The translations under genes were made by a program, and so were the position numbers. From an uncultured Solirubrobacterales bacterium (lineage in GTDB: Bacteria > Actinomycetota > Thermoleophilia > Solirubrobacterales > 70-9), in assembly GCA_903939845.1 (NCBI GenBank), contig CAJAIJ010000018.1:62001-126000 (forward strand): 64,000 bases of DNA, given 5' to 3'. Shown in pieces: positions 24,516 to 34,465 of this stretch. How positions within the stretch are numbered: position 1 is the stretch's first letter; every line of letters starts with the position of its first letter. The notes below the pieces were generated by a model that made no database searches, had not been told where the DNA came from, and saw nothing but the letters and a program-made list of their open reading frames with translations.

Positions 24516-25235
24516 CTAGGCAGACATAGGGCGCTTCCTCGCCATGCCCGGCCGCCTCGGCAGTCCTTCCGGAGTCGGGCCGGTCTTTGTGACGAGATAG
24601 AGGTTCCTTGTTCGGCTGCCGGCAAAGGGAACGACCTCCACCCTCCCGGTCTGCATCATCGCGAGTCTCGGGCCGACTCGGGTCAGGGCATCCTCCTCCT
24701 CGAGCTCCCGATCCCCCTTCCAGGCGATGAGTGTCCCGCCTTCCGTCAACAGGGGTGACGCGAGCTCGGCCAGGACCGAGAGAGGGGCGACGGCCCGGGC
24801 AGTAACGCACTGGAAAGCTTCCCTTCCGGAACCGGCAGCCAGCTCCTCGGAACGAGCCGCTACGACGGTGACGTTCTCGAGGCCCAGAGCATCCGCAGCC
24901 GAACGCATGAAATCGGCCTTCCGAGCGACCGAATCGACCAGAGTGAACGGTTTTTCGGGGAGGGCAAGTGCCAAAGGTAGGCCGGGAAATCCAGCTCCAG
25001 AGCCAATATCAACCACTTGATCTGCCTCCAGGAGGGGCGCCGCCGAGAGCCCGGAGAGGCTGTCCCGGAGGTGGACATCGATCGCGTCAGGTCCGGAACG
25101 AACGGATGTGAGCGAAACGGGCGAGGCCTCGACCAGATCGAGCAAGGGCAGCAGGGTCTCGACGAGCCCGTCAACCCGAGATCTCTGTTCCTCTTCTGGC
25201 CCCGATGGAGCGTCAGGGCGATCGGCAGCGCTCAC
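24516..25235 (-). CDS. rsmG: 16S rRNA (guanine527-N7)-methyltransferase RsmG
   Basis: A 239-residue SAM methyltransferase with VHLRDSLSGL, motif I VVDIGSGAGFPGLPLAL, VDSVARKADFM, the VTARAVAPLSVL motif and AWKGD. It methylates G527 in the 530 loop of 16S rRNA; loss gives low-level streptomycin resistance in other bacteria. The GTG start overlaps the jag stop by 4 bases. The jag-rsmG-parA-parB order is the classic origin-side arrangement. Confidence 0.95.
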   Translation of the reverse strand: MSAADRPDAPSGPEEEQRSRVDGLVETLLPLLDLVEASPVSLTSVRSGPDAIDVHLRDSLSGLSAAPLLEADQVVDIGSGAGFPGLPLALALPEKPFTLVDSVARKADFMRSAADALGLENVTVVAARSEELAAGSGREAFQCVTARAVAPLSVLAELASPLLTEGGTLIAWKGDRELEEEDALTRVGPRLAMMQTGRVEVVPFAGSRTRNLYLVTKTGPTPEGLPRRPGMARKRPMSA

Positions 25236-25726
25236 TCCGCGACTAGCGGAGCAACGACGACCCTTCGGTGAGGATCATCGCCGGCGCTGAAAGTCTCGAC
25301 CTCGGTCCGGTCCTTGAGGTGTTCGTGGATCACCCGACGCTCCCGGGCCGGCATCGCGTCTAGCTCTATCTCGTCGCCGGTCGCGATAGCCCGCTCGGCA
25401 GCGCGATCGGCCTTTTCGATCAGGATCTCCTCCCGCTGGGCCCTGTAGCCCGCGGCATCGAGCAATACCCTCTTCCGGTCACGGGTGCCCTGGAACGCCG
25501 CCTGGAAACAGACCAGCTGAAGGGCATCGATCGTCTGTCCGCGACGGCCGATCAGAAGTCCGTAATCGTCCTCGCCCTCGACGGTGGCCTCGATCACGTC
25601 GTCGGTCTCGGTTATCTCGACTTCGCCCTCGAGGTCGAGTTGATCGAGCGTCCGCTCGACGATGAGCCGGACGCGCTCGGCCGGCTCTTCTGGCCAGTTG
25701 TCTTCGGCAGGGTTCAACGGATTCAC
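25232..25726 (-). CDS. khpB: RNA-binding protein KhpB/Jag (KH-R3H)
   Basis: A 164-residue protein with a KH domain containing the GLLIGRRGQTIDALQ loop and a C-terminal R3H domain with MPARERRVIHEHLKD. The N-terminal Jag domain of Firmicutes is missing. It binds RNA together with KhpA in other species and affects cell-wall synthesis. It sits between yidC and rsmG, 20 bases from yidC. Confidence 0.93.
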   Translation of the reverse strand: MNPLNPAEDNWPEEPAERVRLIVERTLDQLDLEGEVEITETDDVIEATVEGEDDYGLLIGRRGQTIDALQLVCFQAAFQGTRDRKRVLLDAAGYRAQREEILIEKADRAAERAIATGDEIELDAMPARERRVIHEHLKDRTEVETFSAGDDPHRRVVVAPLVAE

Positions 25727-25746
25727 CTCTCGGGGAGTTTAGGCGG

Positions 25747-26538
25747 CTAGCGCCTGCGCTTCTTCTTCCTGGGCGGAGGTGGAGGCGGCTTGGCCGCCGC
25801 GGCGACTTCAGGGGACGCCATTTCCGGTGGCGGAATCACCTTGTTGACCACCGCCTGCTGACCGATGGTCCAGACGTTGGTGGTGATCCAGTAGAGGATC
25901 AGGCCGGCCGGGAACCCGATGATGAAGGGGATGAAGATGAAGGGCAGGACCATCATCAGGATCTTCTGGTTGCGGTCGGCAGTGGTTGCCATGACGATTC
26001 CCGAGAAGAGCTGGGTGACGACGTAGATAGCGATCAGGGAGAAAAGAACGATCCCGGTCGCCTTGCCGGTCAGGTCGGGGATGAAGAGGAATGTCTCACC
26101 GAAGCCTCCGAGCGCCCCGGTCGCCGGGTTGATGACCTCGCTGCAGGGCTTGGCGGCCTCACCGCAGATGTCCTCGCGGAGGGGCCCCCGCAGTGTGTAG
26201 AAGAGCGTGATGAAGACCGGCATCTGCGCGATCAACGGGATACAGGAGGCAAGCGGGTTGATCTTGTTCTCCTGGTAGAACTTCATCATCTCCTGGGAGA
26301 GGCGCTGACGATCGTTCTTGAACTTCTCCTGCAGTTCCTTGATCTGGGGCTGAAATGCCTGAAGGGCCCTCATCCCCTTGATCTGCTTGTAGGTCAGGGG
26401 TATGAGTAGTGCCCTGGTCGCAAAGGTCAGGGCGATGATCGACATCCCCCAGCTCAGCCCGAGCCCGTGGAAGAACTCCAGAACCGAGTTGGCGATGTCG
26501 ATCAGGGGCTGGAGGATGTTGGCTGAGAGGATTTCCAT
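25747..26538 (-). CDS. yidC: Membrane protein insertase YidC
   Basis: A 263-residue Gram-positive-type YidC/Oxa1 without the large periplasmic P1 domain. Five predicted helices and characteristic stretches are present: WGMSIIALTFATRALLIPLTYKQ (with the hydrophilic-groove Arg), IKELQEKFKNDRQRL and PLASCIPLIAQMPVFITLFY. A 50-residue insertion between helices 2 and 3 holds two Cys (CGEAAKPC). The tail is Lys/Arg-rich (RKKKRRR), a ribosome-binding feature. yidD is 30 bases upstream. Confidence 0.95.
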   Translation of the reverse strand: MEILSANILQPLIDIANSVLEFFHGLGLSWGMSIIALTFATRALLIPLTYKQIKGMRALQAFQPQIKELQEKFKNDRQRLSQEMMKFYQENKINPLASCIPLIAQMPVFITLFYTLRGPLREDICGEAAKPCSEVINPATGALGGFGETFLFIPDLTGKATGIVLFSLIAIYVVTQLFSGIVMATTADRNQKILMMVLPFIFIPFIIGFPAGLILYWITTNVWTIGQQAVVNKVIPPPEMASPEVAAAAKPPPPPPRKKKRRR

Positions 26539-26568
26539 GTTCTCGTAGTTCCGTGGCTGTGTGCTGGT

Positions 26569-26928
26569 CTAGTTTTGGTCGGTGTCGGGTCGGTTCGGGG
26601 CCTTCTCGCCGTGATACTCGGCCGGATCCATGGGGCCGACCCTGAAGGTGAACTCGTCCCTCACTGGATCGAAGCCACCGTGACTGAACGGATTGCACCT
26701 GAGCAGTCTCCAGACCGCGAGTAATGTACCCCTTGCGGCACCAAATCGGTTTACCGCCTCGACCGCGTAGGCCGAGCAGGTCGGCTCATACTTGCAGCGA
26801 CGCGGAAGGGCCGGGGAAACCCATCTCCTGTAGAGAAGGACGGGGCCGCTGACGATCCTTGCGGGGAGCGAGGGCGTGGCCTCGGCTTCACCATCGATCA
26901 CTGTGACTGTGGCGATCGACCGTTTCAC
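26569..26928 (-). CDS. yidD: Membrane protein insertion efficiency factor YidD
   Basis: A 119-residue protein containing the YidD core RRWVSPALPRRCKYEPTCSAYAVEAV, WRLLRCNPFSHGGFDPV. The Cys residues in CKYEPTCS and RCNP are those conserved in the family. YidD assists YidC-dependent insertion. The start is a GTG at 26928 within a GTGA overlap with rnpA, and that junction is also the centre of the parS site. Confidence 0.94.
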   Translation of the reverse strand: MKRSIATVTVIDGEAEATPSLPARIVSGPVLLYRRWVSPALPRRCKYEPTCSAYAVEAVNRFGAARGTLLAVWRLLRCNPFSHGGFDPVRDEFTFRVGPMDPAEYHGEKAPNRPDTDQN

Positions 26929-26935
26929 GTGGAAC
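26922..26935. promoter_or_regulatory. parS centromere site (ParB binding)
   Basis: GTTTCACGTGGAAC matches the 14-base core of the bacterial parS consensus, including the one-base asymmetric variant common in actinobacteria. It lies across the rnpA stop and yidD start codons, about 0.8 kb from dnaA and 2.5 kb from parA. Confidence 0.88.
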
Positions 26936-27377
26936 GCTCGTCTGCCGGCGTTTCTGTCGGCGTCGGGGCGTTCCCGGCTCCAGGCGCTGATTCAGAGCCA
27001 ACAACCTCCCCGAGCGCCTCGACGGCCCCTTCCAGCCCTCGCTCCTCGATCACCTTCTCGATACCCGGTCTGGCAACTATCACCACGTCTCCCGGGACCT
27101 CGGCCGCAAAGGAGTCCCAGAAGGCCTCCCTCAGGACGCGCTTGACCCGGTTCCTGGTCACGGAGTCGCCGATCTTCTTGGATACGGAAACCCCAAGGCG
27201 GGAGGAGCCACCGTCGGCAGGTTCTGCAGGATCCTCAGGGGTCTGCCCCTTCCCCTCGAACCTGTAGACGACCAACAGTCGACTGGCTCGGGAGGTTCCC
27301 TCCCTGTAGGCCCGCTTGAAGTCCCCGCTGCGGGAAAGCCTGCGGCGCCTGGGGGCTCCGGGGCCGTCGGCCGGCAT
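26925..27377 (-). CDS. rnpA: Ribonuclease P protein component RnpA
   Basis: A 150-residue basic protein with RLSRSGDFKRAYREGTS, SRLGVSVSKKIGDSVTRNRVKRVLREAFWDS and DVVIVARPGIE, the RnpA signature. An insertion of about 15 residues after the first strand (GKGQTPEDPAEPADG) and an extended Pro/Thr-rich C-terminus make it longer than usual. The ATG at 27377 is preceded by the rpmH stop with a 2-base gap. It works with the RNase P RNA, which is not in this window. Confidence 0.93.
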   Translation of the reverse strand: MPADGPGAPRRRRLSRSGDFKRAYREGTSRASRLLVVYRFEGKGQTPEDPAEPADGGSSRLGVSVSKKIGDSVTRNRVKRVLREAFWDSFAAEVPGDVVIVARPGIEKVIEERGLEGAVEALGEVVGSESAPGAGNAPTPTETPADERST

Positions 27378-27379
27378 GC

Positions 27380-27514
27380 TCAGACGGTGAGGCGCCGGCG
27401 ACCCTTGCGCCGACGGCGACGAACGACCTCGCGGCCCGCCTTCGTCCTCATCCTGGCCCTGAAACCGTGAGTCCGGGCGCGCTTCCTCTTTTTCGGCTGA
27501 TAGGTCCGCTTCAT
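27380..27514 (-). CDS. rpmH: Ribosomal protein bL34
   Basis: 44 residues, [20 protein letters not shown] at the N-terminus and a run of Arg/Lys at the end, a textbook bL34. It is the first gene of the leftward rpmH-rnpA-yidD-yidC-khpB-rsmG run. No Shine-Dalgarno is visible before the ATG at 27514. Confidence 0.97.
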   Translation of the reverse strand: MKRTYQPKKRKRARTHGFRARMRTKAGREVVRRRRRKGRRRLTV

Positions 27515-27702
27515 CGAATCGCGCAGTATAGAGCCACCGCAGATCGAGGGTCCGCTCGCTCGAGTGGTCACTCGCCGGTGCCCACAACATTTGTTCGCGC
27601 AATGCGGGGTAGTCGTGCGGTGGATGGCTTCGGTGCCTCTATCTTCGTCGCCACCCCGGGAGAGGCCAACGCAGTCTGCCGGGAGGTCTGGAAAGAGAGA
27701 GG
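27515..27702. other. rpmH-dnaA intergenic region, strand-switch point
   Basis: Genes to the left read leftwards and those to the right read rightwards, the usual layout around oriC. I found no TTATCCACA or TTGTCCACA box and no strongly AT-rich block here; TGCCCACAA at about 27579-27587 is only a partial match in reverse. It holds the rpmH -10 and the dnaA ribosome-binding region. Confidence 0.5.
27525..27530 (-). promoter_or_regulatory. -10 element of rpmH promoter
   Basis: TATACT on the minus strand ends 10 bases before the rpmH ATG. It fits the TANNNT consensus well; no clear -35 was seen at 16-18 bases. Transcription would start at or within a few bases of the ATG, giving a leaderless or near-leaderless message. 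Confidence 0.5.
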
Positions 27703-29091
27703 TTGGAGTCGGCCCGAGTGAATCCCGGAGCAAACACATTCGAGACTGGTGGGGCCGCGACTGGTGGTCCTGTCGAGAGTCAGCCCAGGGACGGTGGGGC
27801 AAGGTCGAGCTGGGCCACGGCCCGTGCCTACCTTTCGAGAAGCCTGCCCGAGTCGACCTTCAGGATGTGGATCGAGCCGGTCGAACCAGTGGCCCTCCGT
27901 GGGGGAACGTTCTTCCTCGCCGGGCCAGATGCGGTTTCGACCTGGGTCAAGCGCCGTTACGAGGGTTTGATCGTCAGGGCCCTGGAGGTATCCGGGGAGA
28001 AGATCTCGGGAATCAGTTTCGAGAGTGTCGAGTCCGAGCCGGCGAACGGCTCGCCAGGGCGTGAAGAGGGGGCCAATCCGCTTCACACCTTCGATCGGTT
28101 CGTGATCGGGAGTGGTAATCACCTCGCTCACTCAGCAGCGCTGGCGGTGGCAGAATCGCCCGCTGAGGCCTACAACCCCCTTTTTCTGCACGGGGATCCC
28201 GGCCTGGGAAAGACCCATCTACTCGGCGCCATCGCCAACTACCTGGCCGAAAACATGCCTTCCCTCAGGGTGTTGTTCACGAGCGCCGAATCCTTCACGA
28301 CCGAATTCGTCCACTCGCTCCGAACGGATGGTGCCGAAGCATTCAAGGAGCGGCACCGCAACCTCGACGTGCTCGTCGTTGATGACATCCAGTACCTGGC
28401 CGGAAAGCCTCACACCGAGGAGGAGTTCTTCCATACCTTCAACATCCTCCACGAGTCCGGATCACAGATAGTCCTGTCGGCCGACAGGGTGCCCGGGGAG
28501 CTCGGTGGTCTGGCCGAGAGGTTGGCCAATCGCTTCGAGTGGGGTCTGGAGGTAGCAGTCGAACGTCCGGATCTCTCGACCCGGCTCGCGGTTCTAAGGC
28601 AGTTGGTTCTCGAGTCGGGTCTCGAAATGAGTGATCCCGAGGCAATGACCTTGATCGCATCGAGGGTCGAATCGAACCTGAGGCATCTGCGAGGGGTCCT
28701 GACCCGCGTCATCGCCGAGGCCTCCCTCAACGGGGGCTCACTTACTAGGGATCTAGTCTCGAGGGTAGTTCCAGGTAAGGACCTGACCCGCTCCGACTCG
28801 ACCCCCTCTTCCATCGGAGATGCGGTGGCTGACTATTTCGGGCTCGAGGTCGAGGATCTGGTCTCCAGGAGGCGGGACAAGAAAACCTCGCGGGCAAGGG
28901 CCTTTGCGATGTTCCTGACCAGAGAGGTCTGTGGATCATCACTCAGTGAGTTGGGGGCTCGTTATGGAGACCGGGACCACTCGACGGTGATGTCTGTGGT
29001 TGGGAGGGTGGAGGATGCCTACGGTTCGGACCCGGAGACCACGAGGATGCTCGAAGAGCTCAGAGCACTGATTCAGGGCGGGCGTCAGTAA
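27703..29091 (+). CDS. dnaA: Chromosomal replication initiator DnaA
   Basis: A 462-residue DnaA. Domain I is followed by a short linker, then the AAA+ domain with [16 protein letters not shown] (Walker A), [12 protein letters not shown] (Walker B), sensor [11 protein letters not shown] and box VII arginine region [11 protein letters not shown]. The C-terminal helix-turn-helix has [18 protein letters not shown]. The start may be the TTG at 27703 or the GTG at 27718, which has GGAG nine bases upstream; I report the longer form. The DNA-binding signature is altered from the common FGGRDHTTV. Confidence 0.95.
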   Translation: MESARVNPGANTFETGGAATGGPVESQPRDGGARSSWATARAYLSRSLPESTFRMWIEPVEPVALRGGTFFLAGPDAVSTWVKRRYEGLIVRALEVSGEKISGISFESVESEPANGSPGREEGANPLHTFDRFVIGSGNHLAHSAALAVAESPAEAYNPLFLHGDPGLGKTHLLGAIANYLAENMPSLRVLFTSAESFTTEFVHSLRTDGAEAFKERHRNLDVLVVDDIQYLAGKPHTEEEFFHTFNILHESGSQIVLSADRVPGELGGLAERLANRFEWGLEVAVERPDLSTRLAVLRQLVLESGLEMSDPEAMTLIASRVESNLRHLRGVLTRVIAEASLNGGSLTRDLVSRVVPGKDLTRSDSTPSSIGDAVADYFGLEVEDLVSRRRDKKTSRARAFAMFLTREVCGSSLSELGARYGDRDHSTVMSVVGRVEDAYGSDPETTRMLEELRALIQGGRQ

Positions 29092-29293
29092 TGAGGCCGT
29101 CGTGGAGACTGGGTGGGATATGTGGGGACGGGCTCATCGGTAGACGGTCACAACGCCGGTCGGCCTGTGAGAATCAAGAGGTGAGTCCCGGCGTTCACCC
29201 TGGTGAAATCGCGATCAGGAGTGGAGATACGGCCGTACTCAACAGAATCAGCGTCACTACCTCAATAAGAGACTTGAAAGTGGTGAAATCGGT
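29092..29293. other. dnaA-dnaN intergenic region with inverted and direct repeats
   Basis: About 200 bases. TTCACC-CT-GGTGAA at 29194-29207 is a perfect inverted repeat. The 11-mer TGGTGAAATCG occurs at 29201-29211 (sharing the right arm) and again at 29281-29291 just before the dnaN start. TGTGGGGAC at 29120-29128 is only a 6-of-9 match to a reversed DnaA box. This is a reasonable place for oriC or dnaN regulation, but neither is proven by the sequence. Confidence 0.45.
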
Positions 29294-30406
29294 TTGAAGT
29301 TCTCAGTAGAAAACGAAGAGCTTTCCTCGAAGATGGCCCTGGCCTCGCGGTCGATCTCGACCAGTGGAGGGAACACGGCTCTCGGTGGGGTCCTGATGAC
29401 GGTGGAGGAGGGAAAGTTGACCTTCGGTGCCACGGACGGGAACCGAAGCATCCGGATCCCGGTACACCTCGCTTCACCCCCCGAGGGTGAGGGCAGGGTC
29501 CTGGTTCCGGGCAAACTATTCCCTGAGGTTGCCCGACTCCTGGGGAGTGGCTCATCCCAGATCGAGTATCGATCGACGGAGAGAGACGTCGCGATCACCT
29601 CGGGCGGTTCCAGCTTCCACATCAAAACGATGCCGGCCGAGGACTTCCCACCCCTCCCCGATGTGGGTGGTGACTCGATCTCGATGCCGACCGAAGGACT
29701 CGTCGAGTCGATCGACCTCGTGGCAAGGGCTGCCGCGAGGGATGACATGCGACCGGTGCTCACGGCGGTACAGGTCGTCGTCTCCGGCTCCAACTTCAAC
29801 ATGGTTGCTACCGACTCCTACAGGCTCGCCGTCAACGAAACGGACCTCGGCTCACCTTCCTCTCTCGAGATAGACAGGAACGTTCCTGCCGATGCCCTCA
29901 GGGAGCTCACGAGGGTAATCGCAACCACTGGAGCGGAATCGGTCAAGTTCGGAGCGAGCGATCGGGAGGTCGTGTTCGAGGTCGAAGGGGTGGTCCTCAC
30001 GACTACTACTGTCGAGGGACAGTTCCCCAAGTACCAACAGATCTTTCCCGAGGAATGGACCCATGAGGTGAGGCTCCCGAGGGACGAACTGCTCGAATCG
30101 GTCAGGCGGGTGGGGAAGATGGCGATCAAGAATCGCCCCCTGAAGCTGACTTTCTCATCCGGGGAGTTGACCATCTCGGCGTCGACCCCTGATCTGGGGG
30201 ATGCCGAGGAGAAGATCCCGGCAGCCTGGGGTGGGGACGAGATGAGTATCGGTTTCAACGCCGAGTTCTTCCGGGAGGGGATAGAAGGAATCGCCGGCGG
30301 GGAGATCCTGCTCAAACTGATCTCACCACTAAGACCCGGGCTGCTGCAGGCCGTGGAGAATGAGGACTTCCGCTACCTGATAATGCCCATTCGTCTCGAA
30401 GACTGA
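29294..30406 (+). CDS. dnaN: DNA polymerase III sliding clamp (beta subunit)
   Basis: A 370-residue clamp with the three repeated domains: MKFSVENEELSSKMALASR, a middle domain with TDSYRLAVNE and a C-terminal domain ending in FRYLIMPIRL, the conserved clamp terminus. The start is a TTG, since no other in-frame start fits the family N-terminus. It keeps the replicative polymerase on DNA. recF starts two bases after its stop. Confidence 0.96.
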   Translation: MKFSVENEELSSKMALASRSISTSGGNTALGGVLMTVEEGKLTFGATDGNRSIRIPVHLASPPEGEGRVLVPGKLFPEVARLLGSGSSQIEYRSTERDVAITSGGSSFHIKTMPAEDFPPLPDVGGDSISMPTEGLVESIDLVARAAARDDMRPVLTAVQVVVSGSNFNMVATDSYRLAVNETDLGSPSSLEIDRNVPADALRELTRVIATTGAESVKFGASDREVVFEVEGVVLTTTTVEGQFPKYQQIFPEEWTHEVRLPRDELLESVRRVGKMAIKNRPLKLTFSSGELTISASTPDLGDAEEKIPAAWGGDEMSIGFNAEFFREGIEGIAGGEILLKLISPLRPGLLQAVENEDFRYLIMPIRLED

Positions 30407-30408
30407 CC

Positions 30409-31524
30409 TTGGTAGTTACCGGGGTCCGTGTGGACTGCTTTCGATCGATCGAGGGCGTCTCGATGGATCTGGGCGAGAACGTCACCGCCGTCCACGGCCC
30501 CAACGGATCTGGCAAGACGAATCTGACAGAAGCTCTGTATTTCGCCTTCACCTCCCGCTCTTTCAGAACCACCGACCGTCGCGACCTCGTCCCCTTCGGA
30601 GGGAACCTCGCGAGGGTGAGGGTCGGCGTCACCGACGATGACGTCACCCACGAGTTCATGTGTTCGTACGGACGCGAAGAAGGGTCGCGCTCCTTTCTCG
30701 ACGGAGCACCTGCTTCCAGGGAGGACTCCTCACCCTTCAGGCCCGCGATCACGGTCTTCTCCCCTGATCGTCTCGAGATCGTGAAGGGGCCACCTGCAGT
30801 GAGGCGATCCCACCTCGACGCCTTCGTAGCGGCCCGCTGGCCTTCGCGCTCGGGATTGAGGTCTGAATTCGGCCGCTCCCTGGCCCAGAGGAACGCACTC
30901 CTGTCGGCGGTGGCAGAGGGTTCCTCCTCACCTGGTCAACTCGACACCTGGGATCTACAGCTGGCGACCATCGGCGCGAAGCTGGCCTCGGCGAGGCAGG
31001 AGGCAGTGTCGGAGCTGACACCGGCCTATCGAAAGGCGACACTCGATCTCGGCCTCGAGGGCGAGAACGATCTCATCTACCGAGCCTCTGCCGGGGTCGA
31101 GGCTTCATCCATTGCGGCTGGACTGGGGGAGCGCAGGGACACCGACATCGCGGCCCGACGCACCACCTGGGGTCCTCATCACGACGAATTGAGGCTCGAG
31201 CACGACGGGCGTCAGTTGCGGAGGTTCGGCTCCCAGGGCCAACAGCGCCTCGGGCTGCTGTCCTTGATGTTTGCCGAGAGACTCGCTCTAGTGGGCGCCG
31301 GTCGGCCGGTACCGCTGATGGTGCTGGATGACGTGATGAGCGAGCTCGACTCCTCCAGGCGAGAGAGATTGGTGGAGCTGCTGGGAACAGGGGGCCAGTC
31401 ACTAATCACGGCTGCCGAGGGATCCTTGATCCCGGACTCACCGGCCGTCACCAGGGTCTCGATGCTCGAGCTGCTCGATGCGGCGTCGCGTAAAGGCTCA
31501 GACGACCCGAAGGCTGACGGGTGA
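30409..31524 (+). CDS. recF: DNA replication and repair protein RecF
   Basis: A 371-residue SMC-like ATPase with VRVDCFRSIEGV, Walker A GPNGSGKTNLTEALY, a signature motif region SQGQQRLGLLSLMFAERL and Walker B PLMVLDDVMSELD followed by RRERLVELL. It loads RecA at gaps. It begins with TTG two bases after dnaN and ends in a GTGA overlap with the DciA gene. Confidence 0.95.
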   Translation: MVVTGVRVDCFRSIEGVSMDLGENVTAVHGPNGSGKTNLTEALYFAFTSRSFRTTDRRDLVPFGGNLARVRVGVTDDDVTHEFMCSYGREEGSRSFLDGAPASREDSSPFRPAITVFSPDRLEIVKGPPAVRRSHLDAFVAARWPSRSGLRSEFGRSLAQRNALLSAVAEGSSSPGQLDTWDLQLATIGAKLASARQEAVSELTPAYRKATLDLGLEGENDLIYRASAGVEASSIAAGLGERRDTDIAARRTTWGPHHDELRLEHDGRQLRRFGSQGQQRLGLLSLMFAERLALVGAGRPVPLMVLDDVMSELDSSRRERLVELLGTGGQSLITAAEGSLIPDSPAVTRVSMLELLDAASRKGSDDPKADG

Positions 31525-31832
31525 CCAGGGACCGCAGGGGCAGGAGCGCACCACCGGTCAGGGTTTCGGACCCGGCCCGGCGTCTGGCGGACCTTCTGGC
31601 CCCCGATACCCCCCTGGGCTCTGTTCAGGCCGTATGGCCCCGTGTCGTCGGAGACGCCATAGCGGCCGTCACCACCGTTATCTCGGAGAGGGATGGCGTT
31701 CTGGAGATCGGGTGTGAGTCGGCTGTCTGGGCCGACGAACTCTCGATGATGGAGCCCGACATAAGGGCGAAACTGAACCAGGCAGACGGTGATCTGGGGG
31801 TGGAATCCATCAAGTTCCGCACCGTCCAGTGA
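31521..31832 (+). CDS. dciA: DciA-type helicase loader (DUF721)
   Basis: A 103-residue protein with the DUF721 core: an N-terminal basic stretch, then WPRVVGDAIAAVTTVISERDGVLEIGCESAVWADELSMMEPDIRAKLN. DUF721 is the KH-like domain of DciA, which recruits and loads DnaB in bacteria lacking DnaC/DnaI. The position between recF and gyrB is the standard actinobacterial place. It overlaps recF by 4 bases. Confidence 0.88.
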   Translation: MTRDRRGRSAPPVRVSDPARRLADLLAPDTPLGSVQAVWPRVVGDAIAAVTTVISERDGVLEIGCESAVWADELSMMEPDIRAKLNQADGDLGVESIKFRTVQ

Positions 31833-31877
31833 AGTAAGTTGCGAATCAAACAAAAAACCTTCGATTTGCAGGCATTT

Positions 31878-31883
31878 TATAAT
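31878..31883 (+). promoter_or_regulatory. Candidate -10 element for gyrB
   Basis: TATAAT lies in an unusually A/T-rich patch (31850-31885) between the DciA gene and gyrB. No TTGACA-like -35 is visible at the right distance. Initiation here would leave a leader of about 110 bases before the gyrB TTG. Confidence 0.4.
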
Positions 31884-32001
31884 TGGGCGACATTCGGTCG
31901 GTCATACGGAGTTGATACCATTGAGTCTCAACAGGAGTGCCCCGAGAGTCCACGGAGAGAGGCTCGAGCAGGCGCCTGACCGACTCGCGGAAAGGCATTG
32001 A

Positions 32002-34422
<2,421 letters not shown>

Positions 34423-34465
34423 GTACCTGTTCTTCACGGACCCCATGGGTCAGGGGCGGTGAATC

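Noticed and set aside
27579-27587. Possible DnaA box TGCCCACAA upstream of dnaA
   Set aside because: Its reverse, TTGTGGGCA, differs from TTATCCACA and TTGTCCACA at key positions. It is a single occurrence.
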